Shown: positions 27,211-36,458, counted from the stretch's first letter. The stretch: DNA of 64,000 nt from Gammaproteobacteria bacterium UBA2679 (GCA_002354735.1 DEMD01000011.1:340395-404394), one strand, 5' to 3'. Notes: a model not told the origin generated them from the letters alone. A program made the numbers and translations.

Positions 27211-27238
27211 CCTATAGCTTCTGCTTCGTCCAAGTCAA
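27211..27238 (-). promoter_or_regulatory. Candidate sigma70 promoter for the membrane protein pair
   Basis: On the minus strand TTGACT (27233-27238), a 16-bp spacer and TATAGG (27211-27216). It would start an 85-90-nt leader before the ATG at 27117, in the region shared with the divergent HxlR gene. Predicted by eye; a second, weaker TTGGCA-based candidate lies nearer the gene. Confidence 0.3.
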
Positions 27239-27324
27239 TCAACTTTGCACTTTGCTTCAGGCAAGGTTGCGGAGGGTGAATGCAGGCGCAGGTTCGTTAT
27301 CTTCCCGTAGTAGAGGTGCCCGAT

Positions 27325-27993
27325 ATGAAAAAGCGAAGCTATGAACAGAATTGCACTTTGGCTCTGGCCCTGGATGTAATTGGTGACCGATGGACCCTGC
27401 TGATTGTGAGAGAACTACTGCTTGGGCCGAAGCGCTATAGTGAGCTGCTAAAAGACCTGCGAGGCATGGGCACCAATCTCCTTGCTGATCGACTCAAGCA
27501 TCTGGAGGAGATTGGAATCGTGCAGCGAGCCGATGGCGACGAGGAAGCATCCGTGAAAGGCTATCGATTAAGCGCTACTGGGCAGGGATTGGAAGAAGTG
27601 GTTTTCGCAATCGTAAGGTGGGGTGCGCAGATGCCCTTCAAGTTTCGCGAAGGTGCCCTATCGAACCCCGAGTGGGACATCGTTGCCATGCGCGCACTTT
27701 TCCAGCCAGAACATGCCGCTGATGTTGATGAAATCTACCAGTTCGAGATTGAAGGTTTTTCCTATTTCGTCCACGTCTGCAATCGTGAGATCGCTATCCG
27801 GACGGGCGTGGCTGAGGTGCCAAACTTAACAGTGAAGACTGATCGCACCACCCTATCCGAGATGGGTCGTGGCGCTTCGATGACTGAAGCCCTGAGCGAT
27901 GGCAGGCTTGCCCTGGAGGGATCACCGCATAGCGCGGAGCGGATGGTTAGCATGTTCTCCAGATCTCAGGCGGGGGCGCATTCCCCTGGATGA
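27325..27993 (+). CDS. HxlR-family winged-helix transcriptional regulator
   Basis: A 222-residue regulator. Residues about 1-95 are a MarR-like HxlR winged helix, with the conserved opening Cys (NCTLALALDVIGDRWTLLIV region), a recognition helix around LADRLKHLE and the wing KGYRLSATG. The C-terminal half resembles the SCP2-like domain found in long HxlR proteins, which may bind a hydrophobic ligand. The start at 27325 has GAGGTG upstream; an in-frame GTG-type start 45 bases upstream is less likely. It is divergent from the two membrane protein genes and probably controls them from the shared intergenic region. Confidence 0.88.
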   Translation: MKKRSYEQNCTLALALDVIGDRWTLLIVRELLLGPKRYSELLKDLRGMGTNLLADRLKHLEEIGIVQRADGDEEASVKGYRLSATGQGLEEVVFAIVRWGAQMPFKFREGALSNPEWDIVAMRALFQPEHAADVDEIYQFEIEGFSYFVHVCNREIAIRTGVAEVPNLTVKTDRTTLSEMGRGASMTEALSDGRLALEGSPHSAERMVSMFSRSQAGAHSPG

Positions 27994-28052
27994 ACTTGAA
28001 GAATGGGTTCAGCGCAAGGTTGCCACCTGCGACATAGGCGCTGGTCGCTAGT

Positions 28053-28090
28053 CAAGCCAGCATCCCACAGCAGATGGATATGCTGGCTTG
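28053..28090. repeat. Inverted repeat between convergent genes
   Basis: CAAGCCAGCAT (28053-28063) and its exact reverse complement ATGCTGGCTTG (28080-28090) are separated by 16 bases, between the convergent HxlR and BON genes. The 11-bp stem has no T-tract. A transcript-end hairpin is the likeliest reading. Confidence 0.6.
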
Positions 28091-28105
28091 CCCGCCGAGA
28101 CAAGG

Positions 28106-28657
28106 TCAGGAAGTCGCTTTGACCTTCAGGCGGTTGTCGACATCCTGGACGCCAGGACAGCCATCCGCCGTATCTTCAGCGCGGTGCTTCATCTGTCGGT
28201 CAGGTACGGTACCTTCAAGGCTGACAATGCCGCTTTTGCAGGTGACGCTGATGTCGCTGGCATCAACGCCTGAGTGTTCGGTGAGGCGTTCGCAGACATC
28301 TTCGATGATACGGTCATCGGAACGTTTATAGCCCTTTGGCCCCCGTCCTCGATGGTTCGGCTGCGCGGCACCGCGTTGACGACCCGTTTCATGGTTGGCA
28401 TCCAGAGGTTGCGGCTGACGGCCGCCGTTCCAGTTGTTATCACGCAGCGATTCACCTCTATTGTCAGAGTCGCCGAAATAATCCACTGGGTAATACTCAC
28501 CCAGCGCACTATCATTTGTGACGCTGGCGTTTGTGACACTGGCATTGGTGGCGCCGCGCTTACTCCTGGACCGACCATTAGCGGCATCGGGTTTGCCTGA
28601 AGATGGCATACGCTGCGTATCCAGATCGATGTTCCGTTTCGAGTGTTCCTGAGCCAT
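28106..28657 (-). CDS. BON-domain protein with disordered N-terminus
   Basis: A 183-residue protein. Residues 1-110 are low complexity: Asn, Gly, Arg and Ser rich, with a short NASVT repeat. This leads to a basic GRGPKGYKR linker and one BON domain (about 118-183, with the conserved VSLEGTV and DNRLKV ends). BON domains bind phospholipid or act as osmotic-stress or periplasmic attachment modules. No signal peptide was seen, so the location is unclear. Its ribosome site AAAGGAGG is near perfect, implying high translation. Stress-induced BON proteins of similar layout with a GPKGYxRSD linker are common in proteobacteria. Confidence 0.85.
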   Translation of the reverse strand: MAQEHSKRNIDLDTQRMPSSGKPDAANGRSRSKRGATNASVTNASVTNDSALGEYYPVDYFGDSDNRGESLRDNNWNGGRQPQPLDANHETGRQRGAAQPNHRGRGPKGYKRSDDRIIEDVCERLTEHSGVDASDISVTCKSGIVSLEGTVPDRQMKHRAEDTADGCPGVQDVDNRLKVKATS

Positions 28658-28830
28658 TAGTGGCCTCCTTTAACAATTCGCTATACAAGAAACTCGCCTA
28701 CCGGTAACGGCGGCGGTTCGTGTATTGCTGTACGAAGACATTCGGGGCTCAGCTCGCTTCTGGCGGCCTTAAGTTCTGTTTGGATGGTATGGCGACAATG
28801 AACGGTCAACCAGGCGCGCATCGATGACAA

Positions 28831-28861
28831 ATCTGATGAGCCTTGGCATAGCTCATCAGAT
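28831..28861 (-). terminator. Terminator after the cytochrome c gene
   Basis: ATCTGATGAGC (28831-28841), a 9-base loop, GCTCATCAGAT (28851-28861): a perfect 11-bp stem beginning 16 bases after the cytochrome c stop. On the minus strand it is followed by TTTGT, a short U-run. Confidence 0.6.
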
Positions 28862-28877
28862 CTTCAACGGGATTGGA

Positions 28878-29219
28878 TTATTTCGCGCCGCCCGGCTTGA
28901 GGCTTGCGTAGTAAGCTGCGAGGTTGGCCATGTCGGCTTCGCTCAGCCCCGCCGCCTGTCCCTGCATGACTACCGCCTGACCGCCTGTCCGAGTCTTGTT
29001 CTTGTAAGCTGTGAGAGCGCTGACAAGGTAGGCAGCATTTTGTCCAGCAAGGTTTGGGTACATTGGAATGGTGGCCATCCCATCCTGCCCGTGACAGGCT
29101 GCACAGACAGCCGACTTGGCTTTACCAGCCTCGACGTCAGCAGATTGCGCAGACAGCGATGCCAGACTGCCAAAAACGGCGATAGCCGCCACAACTGAAC
29201 TTCTAAGTGCTCTTTTCAT
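28878..29219 (-). CDS. Periplasmic monohaem cytochrome c (c553/c5-like)
   Basis: A 113-residue secreted class I cytochrome c. A signal peptide (about 1-26, cleavage after SLSAQSA) precedes the haem-binding CAACH motif (about 38-42). The likely axial Met is in [22 protein letters not shown] near the C-terminus. It is a soluble periplasmic electron carrier, typically donating to terminal oxidases. The start at 29219 has GGAG 7 nt upstream. A longer frame to 29264 would spoil the signal peptide. It lies downstream of gdhA on the same strand with a ~100-bp gap, and is followed by a hairpin terminator. Confidence 0.9.
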   Translation of the reverse strand: MKRALRSSVVAAIAVFGSLASLSAQSADVEAGKAKSAVCAACHGQDGMATIPMYPNLAGQNAAYLVSALTAYKNKTRTGGQAVVMQGQAAGLSEADMANLAAYYASLKPGGAK

Positions 29220-29322
29220 CAAATTGCTCCAGGTGGGACACGAAAAGCCTAAAGAAGGCTTCATTTCAATCTATTACACGCTCATGGGTGCTGCAACGGA
29301 AAAACAGCGCTGTACAAAGTCT

Positions 29323-30666
29323 TCAGATCACGCCCTGGGCCAACATCGCATCGGCAACTTTCACGAAACCTGCGATATTCGCGCCCGTAACATAGTCGGT
29401 ATAGTCGTCATCCTCCTTACGGCCGTAGGAAACGCAGGCCTTGTGAATACACGACATGATGGTATGCAGCTTCGTGTCAACCTCGCCTTCAGACCAATGC
29501 TGACGCATCGAGTTCTGGGCCATTTCAAGACCGCTGACGGCCACACCCCCGGCGTTCGACGCCTTGCCCGGCGCGTACAGGATTCTTGCCTGCTGTACAA
29601 CGTTGATAGCCTTGAGCGTCAAAGGCATGTTTGCGCCTTCACTCACGCAGAAGCAGCCATTCTCGACCAGCGTTCGGGCATTATCTTCATCCATTTCATT
29701 CTGGGTCGCGCAAGGCAAAGCGATGTCACAGGGGTATTGCCAGGGTTTCGCGCCATCCTTGTATTCAAGACCGAACTTGTCAGCCAGCTCACTGATGCGG
29801 CCGCGGCGTTCATTCTTGAGTGCCATCAGGTACTGCCACTGTTCCATCGAGAATCCATCAGGATTGTATACCACACCGTCAGAGTCCGACATGGTCACTA
29901 CGGTGGCGTCGAGCTCAATAGCCTTCTGTGCTGTGTACTGCGCTACATTGCCGGACCCTGATATCGCGATTCTCTGGCCCGCAATGTCCTTGTTCCTTGT
30001 TTTCAGCATTGCCTCGACGAAATAGATCAGACCATAGCCAGTGGCCTCCGGGCGCAGAATGCTGCCGCCAAAGCTGGGCCCTTTTCCAGTAAAGCTACCG
30101 GTGACTTCGTTCCGCAGTTTTCGATACATGCCGTACATATAGCCGACCTCCCTGCCCCCAACACCGATGTCGCCTGCCGGCACATCGGTCTCTGGGCCAA
30201 TGTGCCTGTACAGTTCGGTCATGAAGGCCTGACAAAAGCGCATGACCTCATTGGGGCTCTTGCCCTTCGGGTCGAAATCCGAGCCTCCCTTGCCGCCGCC
30301 AAGTGGCAAGGTCGTCAGTGAGTTCTTGAGGACTTGCTCGAACGCGAGGAACTTGAGTACGCTCAGGTTGACCGATGGATGGAATCGCAGACCGCCCTTG
30401 TAGGGACCGATGGCGCTGTTCATCTGGACACGGTAGCCCCGGTTGACCTGCACCTCCCCTGCATCGTCGACCCAGGCGACCCGGAACTGGATCACCCGTT
30501 CAGGCTCGAGAAAACGGTCGAGGAGACCCTGCTTCTGATACTCACTGCATTTTTCAAGAAACGGCCACAGTGTCGTGAGCACCTCCTCTACGGCCTGGAG
30601 AAATTCTGGCTGGTCAGGGTCCCTCTTCCGTACACCCTCCAGCGTTTGCTCTAACGACATGCGCAT
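29323..30666 (-). CDS. gdhA: NADP-specific glutamate dehydrogenase
   Basis: A 447-residue hexameric-type glutamate dehydrogenase that reductively aminates 2-oxoglutarate with ammonia. Length and motifs match the NADP-dependent GdhA class: GPYKGGLRFHPSVN (about 90-103), the catalytic-lysine region LPLGGGKGGSDFDPKGKS (about 120-137), PAGDIGVGGREVGYM, the Rossmann GSGNVAQY (about 236-243), and the C-terminal ANIAGFVKVADAML. The ATG at 30666 follows GGCGGA; a second in-frame ATG lies two codons on. It stands as a single gene upstream of cytochrome c. Its role is ammonium assimilation. Confidence 0.96.
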   Translation of the reverse strand: MRMSLEQTLEGVRKRDPDQPEFLQAVEEVLTTLWPFLEKCSEYQKQGLLDRFLEPERVIQFRVAWVDDAGEVQVNRGYRVQMNSAIGPYKGGLRFHPSVNLSVLKFLAFEQVLKNSLTTLPLGGGKGGSDFDPKGKSPNEVMRFCQAFMTELYRHIGPETDVPAGDIGVGGREVGYMYGMYRKLRNEVTGSFTGKGPSFGGSILRPEATGYGLIYFVEAMLKTRNKDIAGQRIAISGSGNVAQYTAQKAIELDATVVTMSDSDGVVYNPDGFSMEQWQYLMALKNERRGRISELADKFGLEYKDGAKPWQYPCDIALPCATQNEMDEDNARTLVENGCFCVSEGANMPLTLKAINVVQQARILYAPGKASNAGGVAVSGLEMAQNSMRQHWSEGEVDTKLHTIMSCIHKACVSYGRKEDDDYTDYVTGANIAGFVKVADAMLAQGVI

Positions 30667-30788
30667 AATTTTCCGCCTTTTCTTCCGTTATGTTCGATTG
30701 ATCTCGTCTTCGCCGAGATAGCGATTCGATATGACTGATGTTTACGCCTCAATTGTTCATCCAGTCTGATCCACCGAACGACAGACAG

Positions 30789-30811
30789 AAAAAAGCCCGC
30801 AATTTGCAGGC
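30789..30811 (-). terminator. Rho-independent terminator of the 7TMR-DISM EAL gene
   Basis: On the minus strand, 12 bases after the stop at 30824: GCCTGC (30806-30811), a 5-base loop, GCGGGC (30795-30800) with one G-U pair, then six Ts (30789-30794). A classical intrinsic terminator. Confidence 0.75.
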
Positions 30812-30823
30812 TCAATGGTGTGT

Positions 30824-33505
30824 TCAGTGACCGGATCCGGAATCAGGCGGGCTGTGCGGTGGAGCTGTGGATGCAGCCACAACCTGTTCCTTATCTGATG
30901 GCAGGGGTTGAGCGCCACGCTCCGCGAGCCAGGTCAGCAGAGCCGCCAGTGGCATTGGCCTTGCCAGGAAATAGCCCTGAATGAGATCGCAGTCCAGGCG
31001 GTGGAGGATATCCAGCATTTCCTGGTTCTCAACGCCCTCTGCGACGACGCGATAGCCCAGATTCTGAGCCATTTCCAGCGTCGTCTTCACGATGACCTGA
31101 TCATCGCTGCTGCTGGTCAAGTCGAAAATGAGCGACTTGTCGATCTTGATTTCGTCGATAGGCAGCTTCTTGATGTATGACAGTGACGAATAGCCTGTAC
31201 CGAAGTCGTCAATGGAGAGCTGAACGCCCACTTTCTTCAGCCGGCATAGCGCCTCTCTTGCACGAGCGGGGTTATCCATCATGGCCGTTTCGGTCAATTC
31301 CAGCATGATATCATTCGGCCGAACATCGAATTCCTGAAGTAGCGACGTCACTTCGAGAGTAAAGTCCGGCTCCTTGAGATTGATTGCCGAGATATTAATA
31401 GAGAACTGTAGCGGGAATCCCGCACTGGCCACCTGCTGTAGGGCCTTGAGTGTGTTTCGCATGACCCACCTGGTTAGCGGGGTAATGAGGCCCGTGCGTT
31501 CGGCGAGTGTTACAAACTCGTCGGGTGGAATGAAGCCATATTCCGGGTGGTTCCAGCGCAACAGAGTTTCAACGCCGACGATTCGATTCTGCTTGAGGTT
31601 GAGCTGCGGTTGAAAGTGAAGGTCCAGCCCGTCGAGGCTGATCGCTTTATCCAGTTCAGCCATCAGCGTGAGTCGGCGCTCGTTGTAGACGTCGAAACTC
31701 TCATCGTAGAACGCGAGGTTTTCCTGCTGCTGACCTGCAGTATCGAGCGCGATATGCGCCTTTCGCATCAGATCTTCGAGCTCTGTGGCATCGTCAGGAT
31801 AGCGAACCACGCCTATCTTCGCGCCTGGGTCGAGCGTGAGGTGGTCGAATTGCACGCTTTGGCGGGTTTCCGCTTCAAGCTGGCCAAGCCTGGCGTCAAT
31901 GTCCTCCTTCAGCACCGGTTTATGGCTCTTCAGCAGCAGCCCCATGGTCACGCCTTCGGTGCTAGCCAGACGGAGGCGCGAGTCCTGGCGTGACTCAAGC
32001 AGTATGGCGTCGGGTAGCTCGCTACAGAACGCACTGAGTCTGTTGGCAATCTGACAGAGTAGTCGGTCGGCGTTGTCATGGCCGAGCGTCTTGTCGATCT
32101 CATGAAAGCGACTGAGATGAATCAGGCAGACCAAAAACGGCTGCATCCTGTCGACGCTGATCAGCTTGCGGATCCTGTTTTCGAACAGGATTCGGTTTGG
32201 CAACCCGGTCACTACATTATGGGTGGCCTGAAGCACAAGCTGATGTTCAGCGCTGAGTCGCTCCTCGGCATCCTTGATGCTGCGACGATGGGCCGCGAGC
32301 CGCTCATTCCGTTCCCGATAAATGCGATCGACAATGGCGATAGAAAGCAGCATTGCCTCAAGTGCCGAACCGATCTGTATGCCATAGCTTGTGAAGAAGG
32401 ATTCTGGCAGCACGCCGGTCTTGTGCAGCATGGTCGACAGAATGCCCATAGACAGCCCGACCCAGGCAAAGGTAAAGAATCTCGCCTCCCGAACCCCCCG
32501 CCACCAAAGAACAGGTCCGGTAACGAGCAGTAGCATTGAACAGGGAATGGTGAGGTAGGCCGAGATCATCAGTGATGTCTCGCGGCTGACAAACGGTATC
32601 AGCGCCAGGCACGATAGACTTGCCATGATGGTGAAGCGGAAACACAGGTTCAGCACGGGACTGTGCCTGGAAACCCGCAGGAAACTCTGGGCGAATAGAC
32701 TGCCGAATAATGTGGCGGCTGGAATATTGAGCTGAATCAGCCAGTGCTGCATTTCCGGCAGATGGGGCCAGAAATACTCGAAGGTCCGGCCGTGTAGAGT
32801 CGATTGCAGCAGCAACAGCGTGGTGACGAAGAGCACATAATAGAGATAGGTCTTCTCTCGCAGAGCATAGAAAATCATCGAGTTGAACAGGATGACGAAC
32901 AGCAGGATCCCGTAGTAGATCGAATTCAGCTGGGTCGAGATGACATCATCCAGGTGAAACGCTCGTTCATTCCAAAGCGAAATCGGAAACTCCATCGGCC
33001 CCGATTCTTTTACACGAAAGAGATAGGTGTAAGTCTCGCCGGGGTCGAGCGTCATCGGAAGAAGAAACTTAGGGTGCTGGATCAGCCGCTGGGTAAAGGG
33101 GTAGGTGTCGCCCATTACGCCTGATTGGATCAGCTCATCGTTCCGATAGAGGAAAAATTCGATGTGATCGAGAAACGGCGCCTGGATGGCCAGCAATTTG
33201 TTCAGCGGCTGTGGTGTGACATTTACCAAGCCAACGCGGAACCAGAACACACCTCGCGAATAGCCGAAATTTGCTGCGCCGGCGGCAGCCTGCTGCCAGT
33301 TCACTGGCGCCTCGGAAAGCGCTTCAATCGAACGCTTGCCGTCGGGGTCCTCGAGGTAGAAGAGCGTCGGCAAGATCTCCACGCTCGCGTCTACCGGGTC
33401 CGGCATTGGTGCATTGCTCGCCAGCAGGCGTGGCGACAGTAGAAGCAGTAGCCAAAAAACGATCTTCAAGCGACGCTGGAGAGCTGTCACAGCACAAGCG
33501 GGCAT
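30824..33505 (-). CDS. 7TMR-DISM membrane protein with degenerate GGDEF and intact EAL domain
   Basis: An 893-residue membrane protein, probably a c-di-GMP phosphodiesterase. It has a signal peptide (about 1-29), a 7TMR-DISMED2 periplasmic domain, a seven-helix region (about 200-400) and a coiled coil. A GGDEF-fold domain (about 430-590) follows whose active-site motif is lost (STEGV in place of GGDEF). The EAL domain (about 600-860) has ETLLR (Glu646 on), DDFGTGYSSL, DEIKIDKSL and QGYFLARPM intact. The degenerate GGDEF may be a GTP-binding regulatory module. The ATG at 33505 has no obvious ribosome site. The sensor half is related to that of the cyclase at 491-2332. It ends at a clear terminator. 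Confidence 0.9.
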   Translation of the reverse strand: MPACAVTALQRRLKIVFWLLLLLSPRLLASNAPMPDPVDASVEILPTLFYLEDPDGKRSIEALSEAPVNWQQAAAGAANFGYSRGVFWFRVGLVNVTPQPLNKLLAIQAPFLDHIEFFLYRNDELIQSGVMGDTYPFTQRLIQHPKFLLPMTLDPGETYTYLFRVKESGPMEFPISLWNERAFHLDDVISTQLNSIYYGILLFVILFNSMIFYALREKTYLYYVLFVTTLLLLQSTLHGRTFEYFWPHLPEMQHWLIQLNIPAATLFGSLFAQSFLRVSRHSPVLNLCFRFTIMASLSCLALIPFVSRETSLMISAYLTIPCSMLLLVTGPVLWWRGVREARFFTFAWVGLSMGILSTMLHKTGVLPESFFTSYGIQIGSALEAMLLSIAIVDRIYRERNERLAAHRRSIKDAEERLSAEHQLVLQATHNVVTGLPNRILFENRIRKLISVDRMQPFLVCLIHLSRFHEIDKTLGHDNADRLLCQIANRLSAFCSELPDAILLESRQDSRLRLASTEGVTMGLLLKSHKPVLKEDIDARLGQLEAETRQSVQFDHLTLDPGAKIGVVRYPDDATELEDLMRKAHIALDTAGQQQENLAFYDESFDVYNERRLTLMAELDKAISLDGLDLHFQPQLNLKQNRIVGVETLLRWNHPEYGFIPPDEFVTLAERTGLITPLTRWVMRNTLKALQQVASAGFPLQFSINISAINLKEPDFTLEVTSLLQEFDVRPNDIMLELTETAMMDNPARAREALCRLKKVGVQLSIDDFGTGYSSLSYIKKLPIDEIKIDKSLIFDLTSSSDDQVIVKTTLEMAQNLGYRVVAEGVENQEMLDILHRLDCDLIQGYFLARPMPLAALLTWLAERGAQPLPSDKEQVVAASTAPPHSPPDSGSGH

Positions 33506-33586
33506 GGGTTAAAGATATCTAAAAAACATCTAACAACGGTAGCCGCGAACCGCCAGAATCGCCAATCTTACCCGGGATTTCATCGA

Positions 33587-33622
33587 CAAAAAAAAGCCGA
33601 TGCAGCCTCAGGACTGCATCGG
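33587..33622 (-). terminator. Rho-independent terminator of the peroxidase/dioxygenase gene
   Basis: On the minus strand: CCGATGCAG (33614-33622), an 8-base loop, CTGCATCGG (33597-33605), one base, then a run of nine Ts (33587-33595). A strong intrinsic terminator about 80 bp after the stop at 33705. Confidence 0.85.
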
Positions 33623-33704
33623 AAAGAAAGGCCCAGGGCGTCCGGTGCCGCCCCAGGTCGATTACATAGTTATCAGGTAGAGCTATTTTGGAACACGCCC
33701 TGCC

Positions 33705-36458
33705 CTAGCGATCTTCGTAGCGCTGGTGCTTGAAGAAGATGCCTGAGTCGCCAAAAGCCGACGCCACGAACGGCGTACTGGTATGCAGTTCACCGATCTT
33801 GGTCGCTCCCTGACGACGCTCATTGGCATAGCGACGGTTCAATGATGGGAAGATCGAGCTTCTGATGGTCGCAGACGTGGCATACACATCATAAACCTTC
33901 ACACCTTGCGGCAGTGCCATCAGGTCCTCACGGAAATCGTGCGGGTCCGAGGCGAAGACACCTCTCACATCGGCACCCGGCACGAAATATATCTGCGTGG
34001 GCGCTTTCGGCGAGGCTACCGCTGAGCCATCCTGGCGGACTTCAGCCATGGCGTTGGCCATGACCAGCGTAGGCTTGGTGCTTACCAGCGAGAACAGGAT
34101 GGTGGAGCCCAGTGACTCATTGGCCTCGGGCGATACATAGTTCGACATCTCGTTGGCAAAGAAGTTGTAGTTGTCTCCCTGGCCCGAGAGCGTGTACAGC
34201 GCTGAGATGTTTTCAGACGGCTTGCCATCGGCAAACAGCTTGAGAGCCAGTCCCGGCGCATAGCCGCGATCAGCAGGATCACCAGTAAGCGAAAGTCTCA
34301 GCAGGCCATGGTCTGCGCCCTGAAACAGACCGGTATACTGACTGCCTGCTGCTGGCACGAATTTCACGCGTGCCACTGCAGCCTTTGGATGTAAGGGCTT
34401 CTCATAGCCAGCTGGTGCCACGTCACCCACGCGGTTGACCTTGGTCCACAGAATTGAGTCGATCAGCCCGCCAATATTGACCGGTGGAATTGCAGGCAGT
34501 TCATTCGCATCATAGGCCGTGCGCATGACGCCGTTGGTCCAGAGGTGCTGCGCCTTGGCGTCGGCATCCCACTGCTCGTACTCGGCAGGCATGTTCAGAC
34601 CCCAAGGCTTGAACGCGTTATCCATGCCGACAAGACTGGCAGACAGATTCGGATAATGACGCTTGATCACGTCCACCATCGTATTATTCTCGACCCAGTC
34701 GATACCTTCCTGGGTGTAGACTTCTGCCCGGTAATCGCTGGTGAAGAAGCGATCGGTCATCAGACGACGCGAGGCGTTGAGGATGAATATCTGAAACGCC
34801 GTTTCACCGAAGCCAAAGCCGTCGGGTCTGGTTTCTTCAGCCAGCTGACCAACCAGTGTGTCGATCTGCTCGATGTCGTTATTGTACAGGCGCTTGAGTT
34901 CTGACAGCGTCTGGGGATCGGCAGTCAGATCCTCGAACTTGGTTATAGGCTTCAGTCCGATCTGACGACGGAACTCGTTGTAACGCGGTACACCACGTTC
35001 CCGATCACGAAGTATATCGATAGTTGCCATGTCCAGATTGCCACGAACCGGTACGTTCAGATTGCGCATGAAGTCGGGATAGTTCTTCAATGTGAGCGAC
35101 CCGGGATTGGTAATACCAAAGGAGTACCACATGCGGTCGGCGCCGACGTCGTCAAGAAGGTCTTCGGCGTCGCCGTCGCGGGTTTCCGGCAGCGGTATAC
35201 TGGCATCGACCACGTTTGAACCGATATCGTAAACCTCGATGCTGTCGCGCAGCAGCGGGTGCATTCGATAGACCGCTACGAACTCTTCGGTCAGCGTATA
35301 GGGTACATCGTAGTCGGCCGGCGTTCTTGAGCCCACCAGACCACCGAGCGCGTGCTCGAGGAATCCAGAGTCATTCTGACCCAGGTTCGAGTTCAGGCCG
35401 ATGAGTCGGAACAGGTTGCCGAGCTGGTTGAAATTCTGGTTCAGGTTGGCGAGGTCGTCCTGGTACTTGTCACGCTTGTCACGGTCACCACCGAGGCCCC
35501 ACCAGTTGGCATACATGGCACGCTCGAGAACCGGGTTCGCGAGAATCGCAGGTGTCCACTCAACGGTGTGAATTTTTGCCATGAGTGCGGCGTTGACCAG
35601 TCTGGCGCGGTCATAGAGCCACTCGTCGCTGGCATCCGGATAGGCCTCGGCAAGACGATCTGCGACAGCATTGTGCTCAAGCGTGAACAAGCGATGCAGC
35701 ATCGACAGGCCGACCCACCAGTTTTCGTTGAATCCTGTTACAGGCTTGCCGCTCATCAGTTCAGTAGGCAGCGTGTTGTCGCTGTCGACTTTCAGGCGTC
35801 CGCCTTCAAACGCACGCACACTGTCGTTTGTGGCCTGGTCACTTCCATACAGCTGTGAGCCGTCCCACCAGTGAGTGTTTGTGTTCTGAAAGGTGGGCGG
35901 CAGGGCCGCATCTTCTGCGCTGCGGGTAGGATCAGGCATTGTGCGTTTGACCACCATTTCGCCACTGCCCAGTGGATCGCCCGACGGCAACTGAATGCGC
36001 ATCGGATCAGCATCGCTTTGCGGCCCATGATCAAACCAGTCGTGGACCATGAACTGTATCCAGGCGGCTGCAATGAAGTTGAGCGAGGTCGCAGGCTTGA
36101 ATTCGTCACCACGTGCCATCAGCACATTGCTGACTTCTCGCGGGTTTGGTGTCAGCAGTGTGCCGGCATTGTTTTCCGCCCACACTGAGACTGGATCGAC
36201 GTTGCGGCCGAAACGCCGATACACCGAGCCTTCTGCCGGGTTTTCCAGAATATTACAGGTACCGTCTACGGTTCGTGCGGTGAGGCTACGCTCGTCGCAG
36301 ACCAGGTTTGCGTTGTGCTTCGCCCACTGCTCCATATCGAACATATTGTTCTCGAGCAGGTTTGTCCTCTCCGAGCCGAGGACGAGTAGCGCGCCCATGA
36401 CGCCGATACTGCCGAAACTGGTGAGGGCCGGCCAGGTGACCCAAGGTGTTATCGCCAT
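33705..36458 (-). CDS. Alpha-dioxygenase-like haem protein fused to a catalase-like domain
   Basis: A 917-residue protein of the animal haem peroxidase superfamily, closest by motif to fatty-acid alpha-dioxygenase and cyclooxygenase enzymes. AAWIQFMVHDWFDHG carries the distal Gln135/His139. HWWDGSQLYGSD (about 196-207), NENWWVGLSMLH and LTEEFVAVYRMHPLL follow, the last giving catalytic-type Tyr397 and proximal His400 in the Y-x-x-H spacing of COX and alpha-DOX. After about residue 670 a second domain begins. KPLHPKAAVARV (His690), LFQGADHGLLRLS, APGLALKLFADG and the tail TSTPFVASAFGDSGIFFKHQR look like the small catalase-like (y4iL-type) clade. A likely activity is oxygenation of fatty acids plus hydroperoxide conversion, an inference. 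The N-terminus has one hydrophobic segment (about 10-28). GGAGAA precedes the ATG. Confidence 0.8.
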   Translation of the reverse strand: MAITPWVTWPALTSFGSIGVMGALLVLGSERTNLLENNMFDMEQWAKHNANLVCDERSLTARTVDGTCNILENPAEGSVYRRFGRNVDPVSVWAENNAGTLLTPNPREVSNVLMARGDEFKPATSLNFIAAAWIQFMVHDWFDHGPQSDADPMRIQLPSGDPLGSGEMVVKRTMPDPTRSAEDAALPPTFQNTNTHWWDGSQLYGSDQATNDSVRAFEGGRLKVDSDNTLPTELMSGKPVTGFNENWWVGLSMLHRLFTLEHNAVADRLAEAYPDASDEWLYDRARLVNAALMAKIHTVEWTPAILANPVLERAMYANWWGLGGDRDKRDKYQDDLANLNQNFNQLGNLFRLIGLNSNLGQNDSGFLEHALGGLVGSRTPADYDVPYTLTEEFVAVYRMHPLLRDSIEVYDIGSNVVDASIPLPETRDGDAEDLLDDVGADRMWYSFGITNPGSLTLKNYPDFMRNLNVPVRGNLDMATIDILRDRERGVPRYNEFRRQIGLKPITKFEDLTADPQTLSELKRLYNNDIEQIDTLVGQLAEETRPDGFGFGETAFQIFILNASRRLMTDRFFTSDYRAEVYTQEGIDWVENNTMVDVIKRHYPNLSASLVGMDNAFKPWGLNMPAEYEQWDADAKAQHLWTNGVMRTAYDANELPAIPPVNIGGLIDSILWTKVNRVGDVAPAGYEKPLHPKAAVARVKFVPAAGSQYTGLFQGADHGLLRLSLTGDPADRGYAPGLALKLFADGKPSENISALYTLSGQGDNYNFFANEMSNYVSPEANESLGSTILFSLVSTKPTLVMANAMAEVRQDGSAVASPKAPTQIYFVPGADVRGVFASDPHDFREDLMALPQGVKVYDVYATSATIRSSIFPSLNRRYANERRQGATKIGELHTSTPFVASAFGDSGIFFKHQRYEDR

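Noticed and set aside
28440..28560. Short repeated motif (NASVT) in the BON protein that might be a DNA repeat
   Set aside because: Only two adjacent copies within a low-complexity coding segment; not a repeat element.
29300..29322. ACAGCGCTGT palindrome followed by Ts after gdhA on the minus strand
   Set aside because: The palindrome has no loop, so a stable terminator hairpin cannot form as written.
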